A stretch of DNA of 19,439 nt from Gemmataceae bacterium (GTDB taxonomy: Bacteria; Planctomycetota; Planctomycetia; Gemmatales; Gemmataceae): positions 1-19,439 of the forward strand of contig JADLBT010000197.1 in assembly GCA_020847555.1 (NCBI GenBank). The letters run 5' to 3'. The notes under the pieces are model-generated. The model saw only the letters and a program-made list of their open reading frames with translations, searched no databases and was not told where the DNA came from. How positions within the stretch are numbered: position 1 is the stretch's first letter; each line of letters starts with the position of its first letter. Shown here in pieces: positions 1-7,105 of the stretch. Made by a program: the position numbers and the translations under genes.

Positions 1-8
1 ATCGGCCA

Positions 9-617
9 TCAGGATTGCGGTACGGGACCGGCGCTTTTCCAGATGAACCATGTGCCGATGCTGCGGTAGGGGCGCCACGGCGCGGCCAGCTGGTCCAACT
101 CGGTCTTGCCCGGTCGTTCGGGCAGGTCGTACTCGCGGCGCACACCCTCGCGCAGTCCGTAGTCGCCCACCGGCAGCACGTCGAGGCGGCCCAGCGAGAA
201 GATGAGGAACATCTCCGCTGTCCACCGGCCGATGCCGCGCACCGGCAGCAGGTGGGCGATCGCTTCCTCGTCGGTCATCTGCGGCAGACCGTCGAGCGGC
301 AGTTCACCGGAGTGGACCTTCTCGGCCAGATCGCGGATCGACCGGACCTTGTTCGCGGACAGGCCGGCCGAGCGCAGCTGCTCCTCGGAGAGGGCCAAAA
401 TCCCTGCCGCGGTGAGGCCGCCGTTGTCGGCGAGCGCGGTCAGCCGCGCGCTGATCGACAGGGCCGCCTTCGTCGAGATCTGCTGCGACACGATGGCGCG
501 GGCGAGCACGGCGAAACCGTCCGGGTTGACCTGCAGGGTGCAGGCGCCGACGCGGGCGATCAGGCGCTTGAGGACGGCGTCGCGGCGAGCGAGATGGCGC
601 CGGGCTCGGGTGAGCAT
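9..617 (-). CDS. AlkA/Mag-type DNA-3-methyladenine glycosylase (HhH-GPD)
   Basis: Base-excision repair enzyme that would remove alkylated purines from DNA in the cytoplasm; 202 aa from the chosen start. The HhH-GPD fold is recognisable: IVSQQIS at residues 42-48, the helix-hairpin-helix LPVRGIGRWTAEM at about 124-136, and the catalytic aspartate D152 in LPVGDYGLREG. The length fits the short AlkA/Mag1 type, without the N-terminal domain of E. coli AlkA and without an iron-sulfur cluster. The frame stays open upstream to a GTG at 660-662. I prefer the ATG at 615-617 because GGAG precedes it at good spacing and the protein then begins in the first helix of the family. It lies 63 bp downstream of the 71-aa gene on the same strand, so the two may be cotranscribed. 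Family assignment is firm; exact substrate range is not. Confidence 0.93.
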   Translation of the reverse strand: MLTRARRHLARRDAVLKRLIARVGACTLQVNPDGFAVLARAIVSQQISTKAALSISARLTALADNGGLTAAGILALSEEQLRSAGLSANKVRSIRDLAEKVHSGELPLDGLPQMTDEEAIAHLLPVRGIGRWTAEMFLIFSLGRLDVLPVGDYGLREGVRREYDLPERPGKTELDQLAAPWRPYRSIGTWFIWKSAGPVPQS

Positions 618-680
618 GGCTTCGTCTCCGTTCCGGAAGCTGCTTTTCTTCCATGATAGCACCAGCGGCGATCCCCTGGC

Positions 681-896
681 TCAGGCCGGCCGCGCGGCCT
701 CATCCGCGACGTACCAGAGACAAAGGGTGACGTGGTGGCCCCCGGCGCCGGGCCGTTCGCTCTCCGACTGGGTGACCCGGACCAGCCGCCCGCCGACCGA
801 GGCCAGCCACTGGTTGATGTGTTCCTCGTGCGGCGGCTGGACAACGGTTTCCCCGTGGCCGCTGACGAACGTGAAGATTTTCACTCGCTCTTGCAT
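681..896 (-). CDS. Small protein of unknown function (71 aa)
   Basis: I do not recognise the family. The 71-aa product is soluble, with no signal peptide or membrane segment. It has a histidine-rich first half (H14, H23, H26), a QSESERPG stretch at 43-50, and a C-terminal strand-like segment HHVTLCLWYV at 54-63. The ATG at 894-896 is preceded by GGAG at ribosome-binding distance, and the composition reads as a real folded protein rather than an arginine/proline-rich shadow frame. It sits 63 bp upstream of the glycosylase gene on the same strand and diverges from the Asp-box gene across about 200 bp. The alternating short strands might suggest a small ferredoxin-like or ACT-like fold, but this is speculation. 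Confidence 0.7.
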   Translation of the reverse strand: MQERVKIFTFVSGHGETVVQPPHEEHINQWLASVGGRLVRVTQSESERPGAGGHHVTLCLWYVADEAARPA

Positions 897-1021
897 GGTC
901 GTTCTCCGGACGATCGCTTCGATTCTCCCCGTTCATTCTACGCCCCCCGCCGCCCCGCCGGATGAGCCGCGGACCGTCCGTGCCGCGCAGCTTTGTCCGT
1001 GCCCGCGTGATGGGCGGCAAG

Positions 1022-1027
1022 TATAAT
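1022..1027 (+). promoter_or_regulatory. Candidate -10 element TATAAT upstream of the Asp-box gene
   Basis: A perfect TATAAT lies about 70 bp before the ATG at 1097, in the 200-bp divergent region 897-1096. No good -35 box sits 16-18 bp upstream; the nearest TTGTCC is too far. The rest of 897-1096 shows nothing else I can support. Confidence 0.45.
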
Positions 1028-1096
1028 GGGTCCGTCTCGCCTGCCCAAACGCGGCAAAGGGCGAGCCAACGCGCCGACCCTACCCCCGGGAGCCCC

Positions 1097-3718
1097 ATGA
1101 AACGCACGTCCCTGCTTGCCTGCGCTCTGCTCTGCACCTGCCTCGCCCTGGCCGCCCAGCCCGCCGCCCCCGCCCTCGATCCGAAACTGCTCGACGCCTT
1201 CACCGCTCGCTCCATCGGGCCTGCGAACATGGGCGGCCGCATCGTGGACGTGGCCATCGTCGAGAGCAACCCGGCCATGATGTACATCGCCAGCGCCTCC
1301 GGCGGGCTGTGGAAGACCACTGACGCCGGGCGAACGTGGGCGCCCGTCTTCGACCAGCAGCCCACGCTCAATCTGGGCGCGGTCGCGGTCGCCCCGTCCA
1401 ACCCGAACGTCGTCTGGGTCGGCACCGGCGAGGCGAACCCGCGCAACAGCGTTGCGTGGGGCGATGGCGTCTACCGCTCGACCGACGGCGGCCAAACGTG
1501 GCAGAACATGGGACTGAAGGACACCCACCACGTCGGCCGGATCGTTATCCATCCGAAGGATCCGAACGTCGTCTACGTCGCCGCCCTCGGCCACCTCTGG
1601 GGTTCCAACAAGGAGCGCGGGCTCTACAGGACGACCGACGGCGGCAAGGCGTGGGAGCTGTCGAAGTACATCGACGACGAAACCGGATTCATCGACGTCG
1701 CGATGGATCCCACCGAGCCCGCCACCCTCTACGCTGCCGCGTACCGGGTGCGGCGCAACGGCTTCTCGGGCGGCAATCCGGCCGTTCAGACCGGGGCCGG
1801 CGCGGGGCTGTACCGGACCACCGACGGCGGCAAGAACTGGGAGCGAATGACGCAGGGTCTGCCGGCCCGCCCATACGGCCGATGCGGGCTGGCGATCTAC
1901 CGCAAGGATCCCCGCATCATCTACGCCGTCGTGCAGACCGACCTGACCACCGTCACCGTGCAGGGACAGGGGCCGAACTTGAAGCAGCGCACCGTCGGGG
2001 ACGCGCAGGGGAAGAAGAAGGTGCCGCTGACGCCGGACCACGGGGGCATCTTCCGCTCGACCGACCGCGGCCAGACGTGGACGTGGGTCAACTCGCTCTG
2101 CCCGCGGCCGTTCTACTACGGGCAGATCCGCATCGACCCGAACGACGCGGAGCGGATCTACGTCCTGGGTATTCAGTTCCACGTCTCCAGCGACGGCGGC
2201 AAGACGTTCCCGACCAAAAAGAAGAGCATGGGGGCTCACCCCGACCACCACGCGCTGTGGATCAACCCGAAAGACTCGAACCATCTCGTGCTGGGCAACG
2301 ACGGCGGGCTGTACTTCTCGCGGAACCGGGGCGCCTCGTGGGAGCACGTTCGCGGCATGCCGCTCGGCCAGTTCTACGCCGTCGCGGTGGACATGCGCCG
2401 GCCGTACCGTGTCTACGGCGGGTTGCAGGACAACGGCTCCTGGGGCGGCCCCAGCGCGACGCGCCGGACCGAGGGGATCACCCTGGCCGACTGGTACAGG
2501 ATCCTCGGTTCGGACGGATTCCAGTGCCAGGTGGACCCGACCAACCCGGACGTGGTTTACGCCGAGGCCCAGTACGGCCGCCCGCAGCGTATCCAGCTGA
2601 ACAAGAAGGGGAAGTCAATCCAGCCGGCGGCGCCGCGCGGCGCCGTGGCGTACCGCTTCAACTGGAACACGCCGCTGCTGCTGTCCGTTCACAACCCGCG
2701 CGTCCTCTACGTCGCCGGTAACCACGTTTTCCGATCCGAGAACAGAGGCGACGCCTGGGAGCGGATCAGCCCGGACCTGACGCGCGGCCGGCCGGGGCCG
2801 AGCAAGCACACCGGGCACACGATCAGCGCCTTCGCCGAGTCGCCGCGCCGGGCCGACGTGCTCTACGCCGGCAGTGACGACGGCCGCCTGCACGTTACGC
2901 GCGATAGCGGGGCCAGCTGGACCGAGCTGACGGCCAACGTCCCCGGCGTCCCGGCGGAGCGCTGGGTGTCGCGCCTCGAGTGTTCGCACCACGACGACGG
3001 CACCGCGTACCTGGCGCTCGACCGGCACCGGAACGACGACCGCCGGCCGTACCTGTTCCGGACGACCGATTTCGGCAAGACGTGGGTGCCGCTGACGAAC
3101 GGTCTGCCGGCGGAGGGATCGGTGTACGTGGTGCGCGAGTCGTCGCGCAACCGCGATCTGCTGTTCGCCGGGACCGAGTTCGGGCTGTTCGTCTCGCTCG
3201 ACCGCGGGGCGCACTGGCATCGGCTGCGCGGCGGGATGCCGAACGTGGCCGTTCACGATCTGGTGATTCACCCGCGCGACCGCGAGCTGGTGATCGGCAC
3301 GCACGGGCGCAGCGTGTACGTCATGGACGTGGCTCCGCTGGAGGAGCTGACGCCGCAGGTGGCGGCGGCCGGCGCCCACCTGTTCCCGGTCCGCCCCGCG
3401 CTCGTGTTCCGACCGCACAAGTCGTCGTTCGCGCCGGGCAAGAGTTACGTCGCCCCGAACCCGTCGTTCGGGGCGACGCTCTGGGTCCACCTGAAGGCGG
3501 TGCCGGCGCAGCCGCCGACGCTGACGATCCTCGACCGGACCGGCCGAGCGGTGGCGAGCGTGAAGGTGGCGCCGCGGCCGGGCCTCCAGCAGGTGATGTG
3601 GGATCTGCGACTGGACGTGGACCGCGAGGCGCTGGTGCCGGCGGGCGAGTACACGGCCCGGCTGCAGGCCGGCAACGTGAGCCTGACGCGGCCGGTGCGC
3701 GTCGAGGCGGCGGAGTGA
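1097..3718 (+). CDS. Exported Asp-box/BNR-repeat protein (VPS10/sortilin-like beta-propeller)
   Basis: An 873-aa exported protein. The N-terminus has a Sec signal peptide (KR, then a leucine/alanine/cysteine core, ending ALAAQP near residue 22). The body carries at least eleven Asp-box motifs of the S/T-x-D-x-G-x-x-W type: TTDAGRTW (74-81), STDGGQTW (128-135), then TTDGGKAW, TTDGGKNW, STDRGQTW, SSDGGKTF, SRNRGASW, SENRGDAW, TRDSGASW, TTDFGKTW and SLDRGAHW. These mark bladed beta-propellers as in sortilin/VPS10 domains and some glycoside hydrolases. The last ~110 residues after GRSVYVMD look like a beta-sandwich. Databases often call such proteins glycosyl hydrolases, but I see no catalytic signature, so binding or proteolysis-related roles are equally open. 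The start at 1097 follows GGGAG and begins the signal peptide; the frame is open further upstream without a better start. Confidence 0.9.
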   Translation: MKRTSLLACALLCTCLALAAQPAAPALDPKLLDAFTARSIGPANMGGRIVDVAIVESNPAMMYIASASGGLWKTTDAGRTWAPVFDQQPTLNLGAVAVAPSNPNVVWVGTGEANPRNSVAWGDGVYRSTDGGQTWQNMGLKDTHHVGRIVIHPKDPNVVYVAALGHLWGSNKERGLYRTTDGGKAWELSKYIDDETGFIDVAMDPTEPATLYAAAYRVRRNGFSGGNPAVQTGAGAGLYRTTDGGKNWERMTQGLPARPYGRCGLAIYRKDPRIIYAVVQTDLTTVTVQGQGPNLKQRTVGDAQGKKKVPLTPDHGGIFRSTDRGQTWTWVNSLCPRPFYYGQIRIDPNDAERIYVLGIQFHVSSDGGKTFPTKKKSMGAHPDHHALWINPKDSNHLVLGNDGGLYFSRNRGASWEHVRGMPLGQFYAVAVDMRRPYRVYGGLQDNGSWGGPSATRRTEGITLADWYRILGSDGFQCQVDPTNPDVVYAEAQYGRPQRIQLNKKGKSIQPAAPRGAVAYRFNWNTPLLLSVHNPRVLYVAGNHVFRSENRGDAWERISPDLTRGRPGPSKHTGHTISAFAESPRRADVLYAGSDDGRLHVTRDSGASWTELTANVPGVPAERWVSRLECSHHDDGTAYLALDRHRNDDRRPYLFRTTDFGKTWVPLTNGLPAEGSVYVVRESSRNRDLLFAGTEFGLFVSLDRGAHWHRLRGGMPNVAVHDLVIHPRDRELVIGTHGRSVYVMDVAPLEELTPQVAAAGAHLFPVRPALVFRPHKSSFAPGKSYVAPNPSFGATLWVHLKAVPAQPPTLTILDRTGRAVASVKVAPRPGLQQVMWDLRLDVDREALVPAGEYTARLQAGNVSLTRPVRVEAAE

Positions 3719-3739
3719 CGCGCGAACATCACCGCGCCT

Positions 3740-3771
3740 TACCAGCCCGGCGCTGGCGCTCCGGGCTGGTA
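3740..3771. repeat. REP-like hairpin between the Asp-box and enolase-superfamily genes
   Basis: Perfect 11-bp inverted repeat: TACCAGCCCGG at 3740-3750 and its reverse complement CCGGGCTGGTA at 3761-3771, around a 10-nt spacer (CGCTGGCGCT). It starts 21 bp after the upstream stop codon. There is no T-run, so it is not a typical intrinsic terminator. Its form resembles dispersed intergenic REP elements, but only one copy is visible in the window. Confidence 0.7.
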
Positions 3772-3798
3772 GGTAGGAGAAGTGTACGAAGGTGACTC

Positions 3799-5169
3799 AT
3801 GAAACCGACCGACATCCGCATCGAGGCGGTGCGCTTCAGTTACGAGGACCACGCCTACCGCACGCCGATCAAGTTCGGCGGCGTGGCCGTCGATCGCGCG
3901 ACCCTTCTCAACGTCGAGTGCAACGTGCGCACCGTCGCCGGCCGCGCCGCGTGCGGGTTCGGGTCGATGCCGCTCGGCAACGTCTGGGCGTTCCCGTCGC
4001 GCGTCCTGACCTACGATGCCACTCTCGCTGCCATGAAGGCGCTGGCCGAGCGCGTCGCGCGCCTCACCGAGTCGTACCGCGAACCCGGCCACCCCATTGA
4101 TCTCACCTGGGCGCTGGAGCCGGCGTACCTCCGCGCCGCCGACGAGATCGCGAAGCAACTCGGACTCGCCGAACCGATCCCGGTGCTCGCGGCCCTCGTG
4201 TGTGCCAGCCCCTTCGACGCGGCCCTGCACGATGCGTTCGGCAAGGCACACGGCGTCAGCTGCTACCACACCTACGGCTCCGATTTCCTGACCCACGATC
4301 TCGGCCACTACCTCGGCGCCGAGTTCCGCGGCGAGACGCTCGACCGCTACGTGCGCCGCGAACCGCAGCCGCGCATGCCGCTCTACCACCTCGTCGGCGC
4401 TCTCGACCCGCTCGAACCGGCGGACGTGGCGAAACCCGTCGGCGACGGGCTGCCGGAGACGCTGCCGGAATGGATCCGGTTCAACGGGCTGACGCACCTC
4501 AAGATCAAGCTGAACGGCGACGATCTGACCTGGGACGTCGAGCGCGTGGTGCGCGTCGATCGCGTCGCCGCCCGGACGCAGGCCGAGCGCGGCGTCGGGC
4601 AGTGGTTCTACTCGCTCGACTTCAACGAGCGCTGCCGGGACGTCGCTTACCTGCTCGACTTCCTGCGTCAGGTGCAGGAGCGCGCACCGGCGGGCTTTGC
4701 GCGCATCCAGTACATCGAGCAGCCGACCGCGCGCGATCTGAAAGCGAACCGGCAGAACGTCATGCACGAGGCGGCCCGTATCCGCCCGGTGGTGATCGAC
4801 GAATCGCTGATCGACCTGGAGAGCCTGCAACTGGCGCGCGCGATGGGGTACACGGGCGCGGCTCTGAAGGCGTGCAAGGGACAGAGCCAGTCGCTGCTGC
4901 TCGCCGCCGCGGCGCAGAAATATGGGCTGTTCCTGTGCGTGCAGGATCTGACGTGCCCCGGCGCGTCGCTGAGTCACTCGGCGGGGCTGGCGGCCCACGT
5001 CCCGGGTGTCGCCGCCATCGAGGCGAACGCACGGCAGTACGCGCCGGCGGCCAACCGGACGTGGGAGGACCGCCACCCCGGGATCTTCCGCGTCACTGCC
5101 GGCACGATGGCGACCGGCACTCTCGTTGGCCCCGGCCTGGGAGCCGTTCAGGCTCCGCCCGTCTGCTGA
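3799..5169 (+). CDS. Enolase-superfamily enzyme (mandelate racemase/muconate lactonizing type)
   Basis: Cytoplasmic metal-dependent enzyme that would abstract the alpha-proton of a carboxylate; the substrate is unknown. The 456-aa protein has the superfamily residues in order: the KxK pair K235/K237 (LKIKLNG), D274 in YSLDFNE, E307 in YIEQPT, D334 in VVIDES, and a lysine on the other side of the barrel, K357 in [10 protein letters not shown]274, E307 and D334 are the expected magnesium ligands. The two-lysine arrangement is that of the muconate-lactonizing/dipeptide-epimerase side of the superfamily, not the mandelate racemase His-Asp dyad. It is longer than the usual 350-400 aa, with an extended N-terminal cap and a tail of about 60 residues. 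The start is supported by GAAGGTG just before the ATG. It follows the Asp-box gene by 80 bp, separated by a REP-like hairpin, so cotranscription is uncertain. Confidence 0.88.
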   Translation: MKPTDIRIEAVRFSYEDHAYRTPIKFGGVAVDRATLLNVECNVRTVAGRAACGFGSMPLGNVWAFPSRVLTYDATLAAMKALAERVARLTESYREPGHPIDLTWALEPAYLRAADEIAKQLGLAEPIPVLAALVCASPFDAALHDAFGKAHGVSCYHTYGSDFLTHDLGHYLGAEFRGETLDRYVRREPQPRMPLYHLVGALDPLEPADVAKPVGDGLPETLPEWIRFNGLTHLKIKLNGDDLTWDVERVVRVDRVAARTQAERGVGQWFYSLDFNERCRDVAYLLDFLRQVQERAPAGFARIQYIEQPTARDLKANRQNVMHEAARIRPVVIDESLIDLESLQLARAMGYTGAALKACKGQSQSLLLAAAAQKYGLFLCVQDLTCPGASLSHSAGLAAHVPGVAAIEANARQYAPAANRTWEDRHPGIFRVTAGTMATGTLVGPGLGAVQAPPVC

Positions 5170-5193
5170 CCCTGGCTGGCGCGCGGCGTGGCG

Positions 5194-6609
5194 TCAGCCT
5201 GCCTTCTTGGCCGGTGTCTTCTTTGGGGCGGTGGGATCCTCGGTCGGACTGCCGTGCCAGAGCGGGGGGATGTTCTTGCCGTTCCAGCGTTCCCACGCGG
5301 CCCGCAGGCCGGCCGCGACCGCCGGGTGCTGGGCGGCGACGTCGTGCTGCTGGCCGATATCCTTCGCCAGGTCGAACAGCTGCCAGCCGCTGCTGGTCTT
5401 CTTCTCGAAATCGCGCCAATCGACGAGCGCCCAGTCGCCCTTGCGCACCGCTTTCTGCGGGCCGAAGCGCCAGTACAGGGCGTCGTGCGGGACCGCTTTG
5501 TTCGTCCCGAGCAGGTACGGCACCAGATTGACTCCGTCGGCGTTGGCGGGTGTTTTGGCGCCCGCCACGGCGCACGCGGTGGGGAGGAGGTCGAGGGTGA
5601 TGACGGGGTGGTCGTACGTCTTGCCGGCGGGCAACTTGCCGGACCAGACGAGGACGAACGGCACCCGGATGCCGCCTTCAAGAGTTTGCCCCTTGTTGCC
5701 CCGCAGCGGCCAGTTGTTGCCGGTGTTGTACGCCAGGAACGGGGCGAGGCCGGAGCCGCCGTTGTCGCTGACAAAGATGACGAGCGTGTCCCGGTCCACT
5801 CCGGCTTCCCTGAGGTGGGACACGAGACGCCCGATCGCGTCGTCCAGGCCGAGGAGCAGGGCCAGGTAGCCGCGCCGCGCCGGATCCTTCACGTCGGCGG
5901 GGATGCGGTCCTTCATCGCGGGGGTGATTTCCAGCGGCGTGTGGACGGCGTTGTAGGACAGGTACAGGAACCAGGGCCGGTCTCTGTGCCGTTTCATGAA
6001 CCCGATCGCCTCATTCGTGAAGACCTCGGTGGTGAATCCGTCCATATGCTGGATCTCCCGGCCGCGGTAGATCAGGTTGCGCGACATGGCCGACGCGAAC
6101 TTCGGCTCGGCGTCCTTGCGCAGGATGAAGTTGTGGGCGCCGACGAGGAACCCGAAGAACTCGTCGAAGCCGCGCGACTGAGGGTGGTGGGCCTTGCTGA
6201 AGCCCAGGTGCCACTTCCCCACCAACCCGGTCGCGTAGCCGGCGGCGCGGAGCAGGTCGGCGAGGGTACGCTGCTCGAGGGGCAGGCCGAGCCTCTCCGC
6301 GGGGCCGACGTGCGGGTTGAACTCGTGGCCGAAGCGGGTCTGATACCGGCCCGTCAGCAGCCCGGCCCGCGACGGGCTGCAGTAGGGAGCGGAGACGTAG
6401 CCGCTGGTGCAGCGAACCCCGGCCCGCGCCAGCTTGTCGAGGTGCGGGGTCGGCGCCGCCTTGCCGCCGTGGATGCCGAGGTCGGCATACCCCAGATCGT
6501 CCGCGACGATGAGCAGGATGTTCGGCCGGGCGGGTCTGGAGTCGCCTGAAGCGTGGGCAGTACCGGCCGGGGCCAGCACGAGAGCCAGCAGCGCAAGGGT
6601 GGTTCGCAT
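5194..6609 (-). CDS. Exported arylsulfatase-family sulfatase
   Basis: Hydrolyses sulfate esters, probably on polysaccharides, outside the cytoplasm. The 471-aa protein begins with a Sec signal peptide (MRTTLALLALVLAPAG, cleavage near HAS-GD). Catalytic motifs are complete: metal-binding DD at 37-38 in IVADDLGYADLG, the formylglycine signature CSPSRAGLLTGR with C77 as the residue converted to formylglycine, GKWHLG at 131-136, H223 in NAVHTP, SDNGG at 281-285 as further metal ligands, and K306 in RGNKGQTLEGG. This is the S1 (type I) sulfatase family; the closest well-known activities are arylsulfatase A and N-acetylgalactosamine-6-sulfatase, but substrate cannot be read from sequence. It ends in a lysine-rich tail (PKKTPAKKAG). 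The ATG at 6607-6609 is preceded by GAGGAA. Activity needs a formylglycine-generating or anaerobic maturase, neither of which is in this window. Confidence 0.96.
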   Translation of the reverse strand: MRTTLALLALVLAPAGTAHASGDSRPARPNILLIVADDLGYADLGIHGGKAAPTPHLDKLARAGVRCTSGYVSAPYCSPSRAGLLTGRYQTRFGHEFNPHVGPAERLGLPLEQRTLADLLRAAGYATGLVGKWHLGFSKAHHPQSRGFDEFFGFLVGAHNFILRKDAEPKFASAMSRNLIYRGREIQHMDGFTTEVFTNEAIGFMKRHRDRPWFLYLSYNAVHTPLEITPAMKDRIPADVKDPARRGYLALLLGLDDAIGRLVSHLREAGVDRDTLVIFVSDNGGSGLAPFLAYNTGNNWPLRGNKGQTLEGGIRVPFVLVWSGKLPAGKTYDHPVITLDLLPTACAVAGAKTPANADGVNLVPYLLGTNKAVPHDALYWRFGPQKAVRKGDWALVDWRDFEKKTSSGWQLFDLAKDIGQQHDVAAQHPAVAAGLRAAWERWNGKNIPPLWHGSPTEDPTAPKKTPAKKAG

Positions 6610-6650
6610 GTCGAGAGTTCCTCGTTTGTGGGGGAAGAGAAGTATTGTGC

Positions 6651-6682
6651 AAAGCCCACGGGTGGCGCCACCCGTGGGCTTT
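6651..6682. repeat. Perfect 32-bp palindrome, REP-like or bidirectional terminator
   Basis: The two 16-nt halves (6651-6666 and 6667-6682) are exact reverse complements: AAAGCCCACGGGTGGC and GCCACCCGTGGGCTTT. It lies between the stop of the Tat-signal gene (6718) and the start of the sulfatase gene (6609), both on the minus strand. The flanking AAA and TTT give only a three-base T-run on either strand, so it is at best a weak terminator. A full palindrome of this length would form a cruciform or hairpin and looks like a dispersed repeat unit. Confidence 0.75.
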
Positions 6683-6717
6683 CCAGATCCCTTTGCGCTC
6701 CACGTCGCTTCTCCCGA

Positions 6718-7029
6718 CTACAGGAGCGCGGCGCCGAACACGAAATCTGGCTCGTCGCTGTTGCGCAGCGCGGGGCGGCGGAGGAGCGCGGCGCCGCGCT
6801 GCTGGCTCTCGATCCGCTGGCGGACGCGCTTGAGCTGGTCCGCGCTGAGGTGTTTGCCGTGACGCAGACGCACGATCGCCGTCAGCGCGTCGGCCACGGA
6901 CTCGAACGCCTCCTGGCGCGGTTGCTCGGTAGGCTGGGCGGCCTTCCCGGAGGCAACGACCAGCGGTGCAGCCGCCGCCGCGGCCAGCCCCGTTGCGAAC
7001 TCCCGGCGTGTGCAGCTGCGCTTCGTCAT
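6718..7029 (-). CDS. Small Tat-signal protein of unknown function (103 aa)
   Basis: The 103-aa product starts with a twin-arginine signal: TRREFATGL at residues 7-15, then an alanine-rich core to about residue 31. The mature part is only about 70 residues, mostly helical. It contains LRHGKHLSADQLKRVRQ at 55-71 and ends RNSDEPDFVFGAALL. I recall similar small Tat proteins encoded beside amidase or oxidoreductase genes in planctomycetes, but no such partner lies next to it here. The open frame extends upstream to 7233; the ATG at 7027-7029 is chosen because GGGAGG precedes it at ideal spacing and the Tat signal begins there. It is 76 bp downstream of the ROK kinase gene on the same strand. The function is unknown; an escort or accessory subunit is a guess. 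Confidence 0.78.
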   Translation of the reverse strand: MTKRSCTRREFATGLAAAAAAPLVVASGKAAQPTEQPRQEAFESVADALTAIVRLRHGKHLSADQLKRVRQRIESQQRGAALLRRPALRNSDEPDFVFGAALL

Positions 7030-7105
7030 CGGCTCGACCTCCCGGGTTGACCCCGCCGCGGGCGACTGGCCGCGGCCGATGGATAGAGTAGCCAACCGTC
7101 CACCG

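Noticed and set aside
1097..1150. Lipoprotein signal in the Asp-box protein (cysteines in LLACALLCTC)
   Set aside because: The cysteines lie in the middle of the hydrophobic core, too early for a lipobox, and a normal cleavage site follows at ALAAQ.
938..2347. Long open frame on the minus strand opposite the Asp-box gene
   Set aside because: Arginine-, valine- and glycine-rich low-complexity translation with no family signal; it is an antisense shadow of a clear gene in high-GC DNA.
3739..5076. 445-codon open frame opposite the enolase-superfamily gene
   Set aside because: No motifs, and the plus-strand gene has all catalytic residues and a ribosome-binding site.
5140..5156. GGAGCC-GTTCA-GGCTCC hairpin as a terminator
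   Set aside because: Only 6 bp, within the coding end of the enolase-superfamily gene, and no T-run follows.
5188..6549. 453-codon plus-strand open frame opposite the sulfatase
   Set aside because: Shadow frame; the sulfatase has a complete signature and signal peptide.
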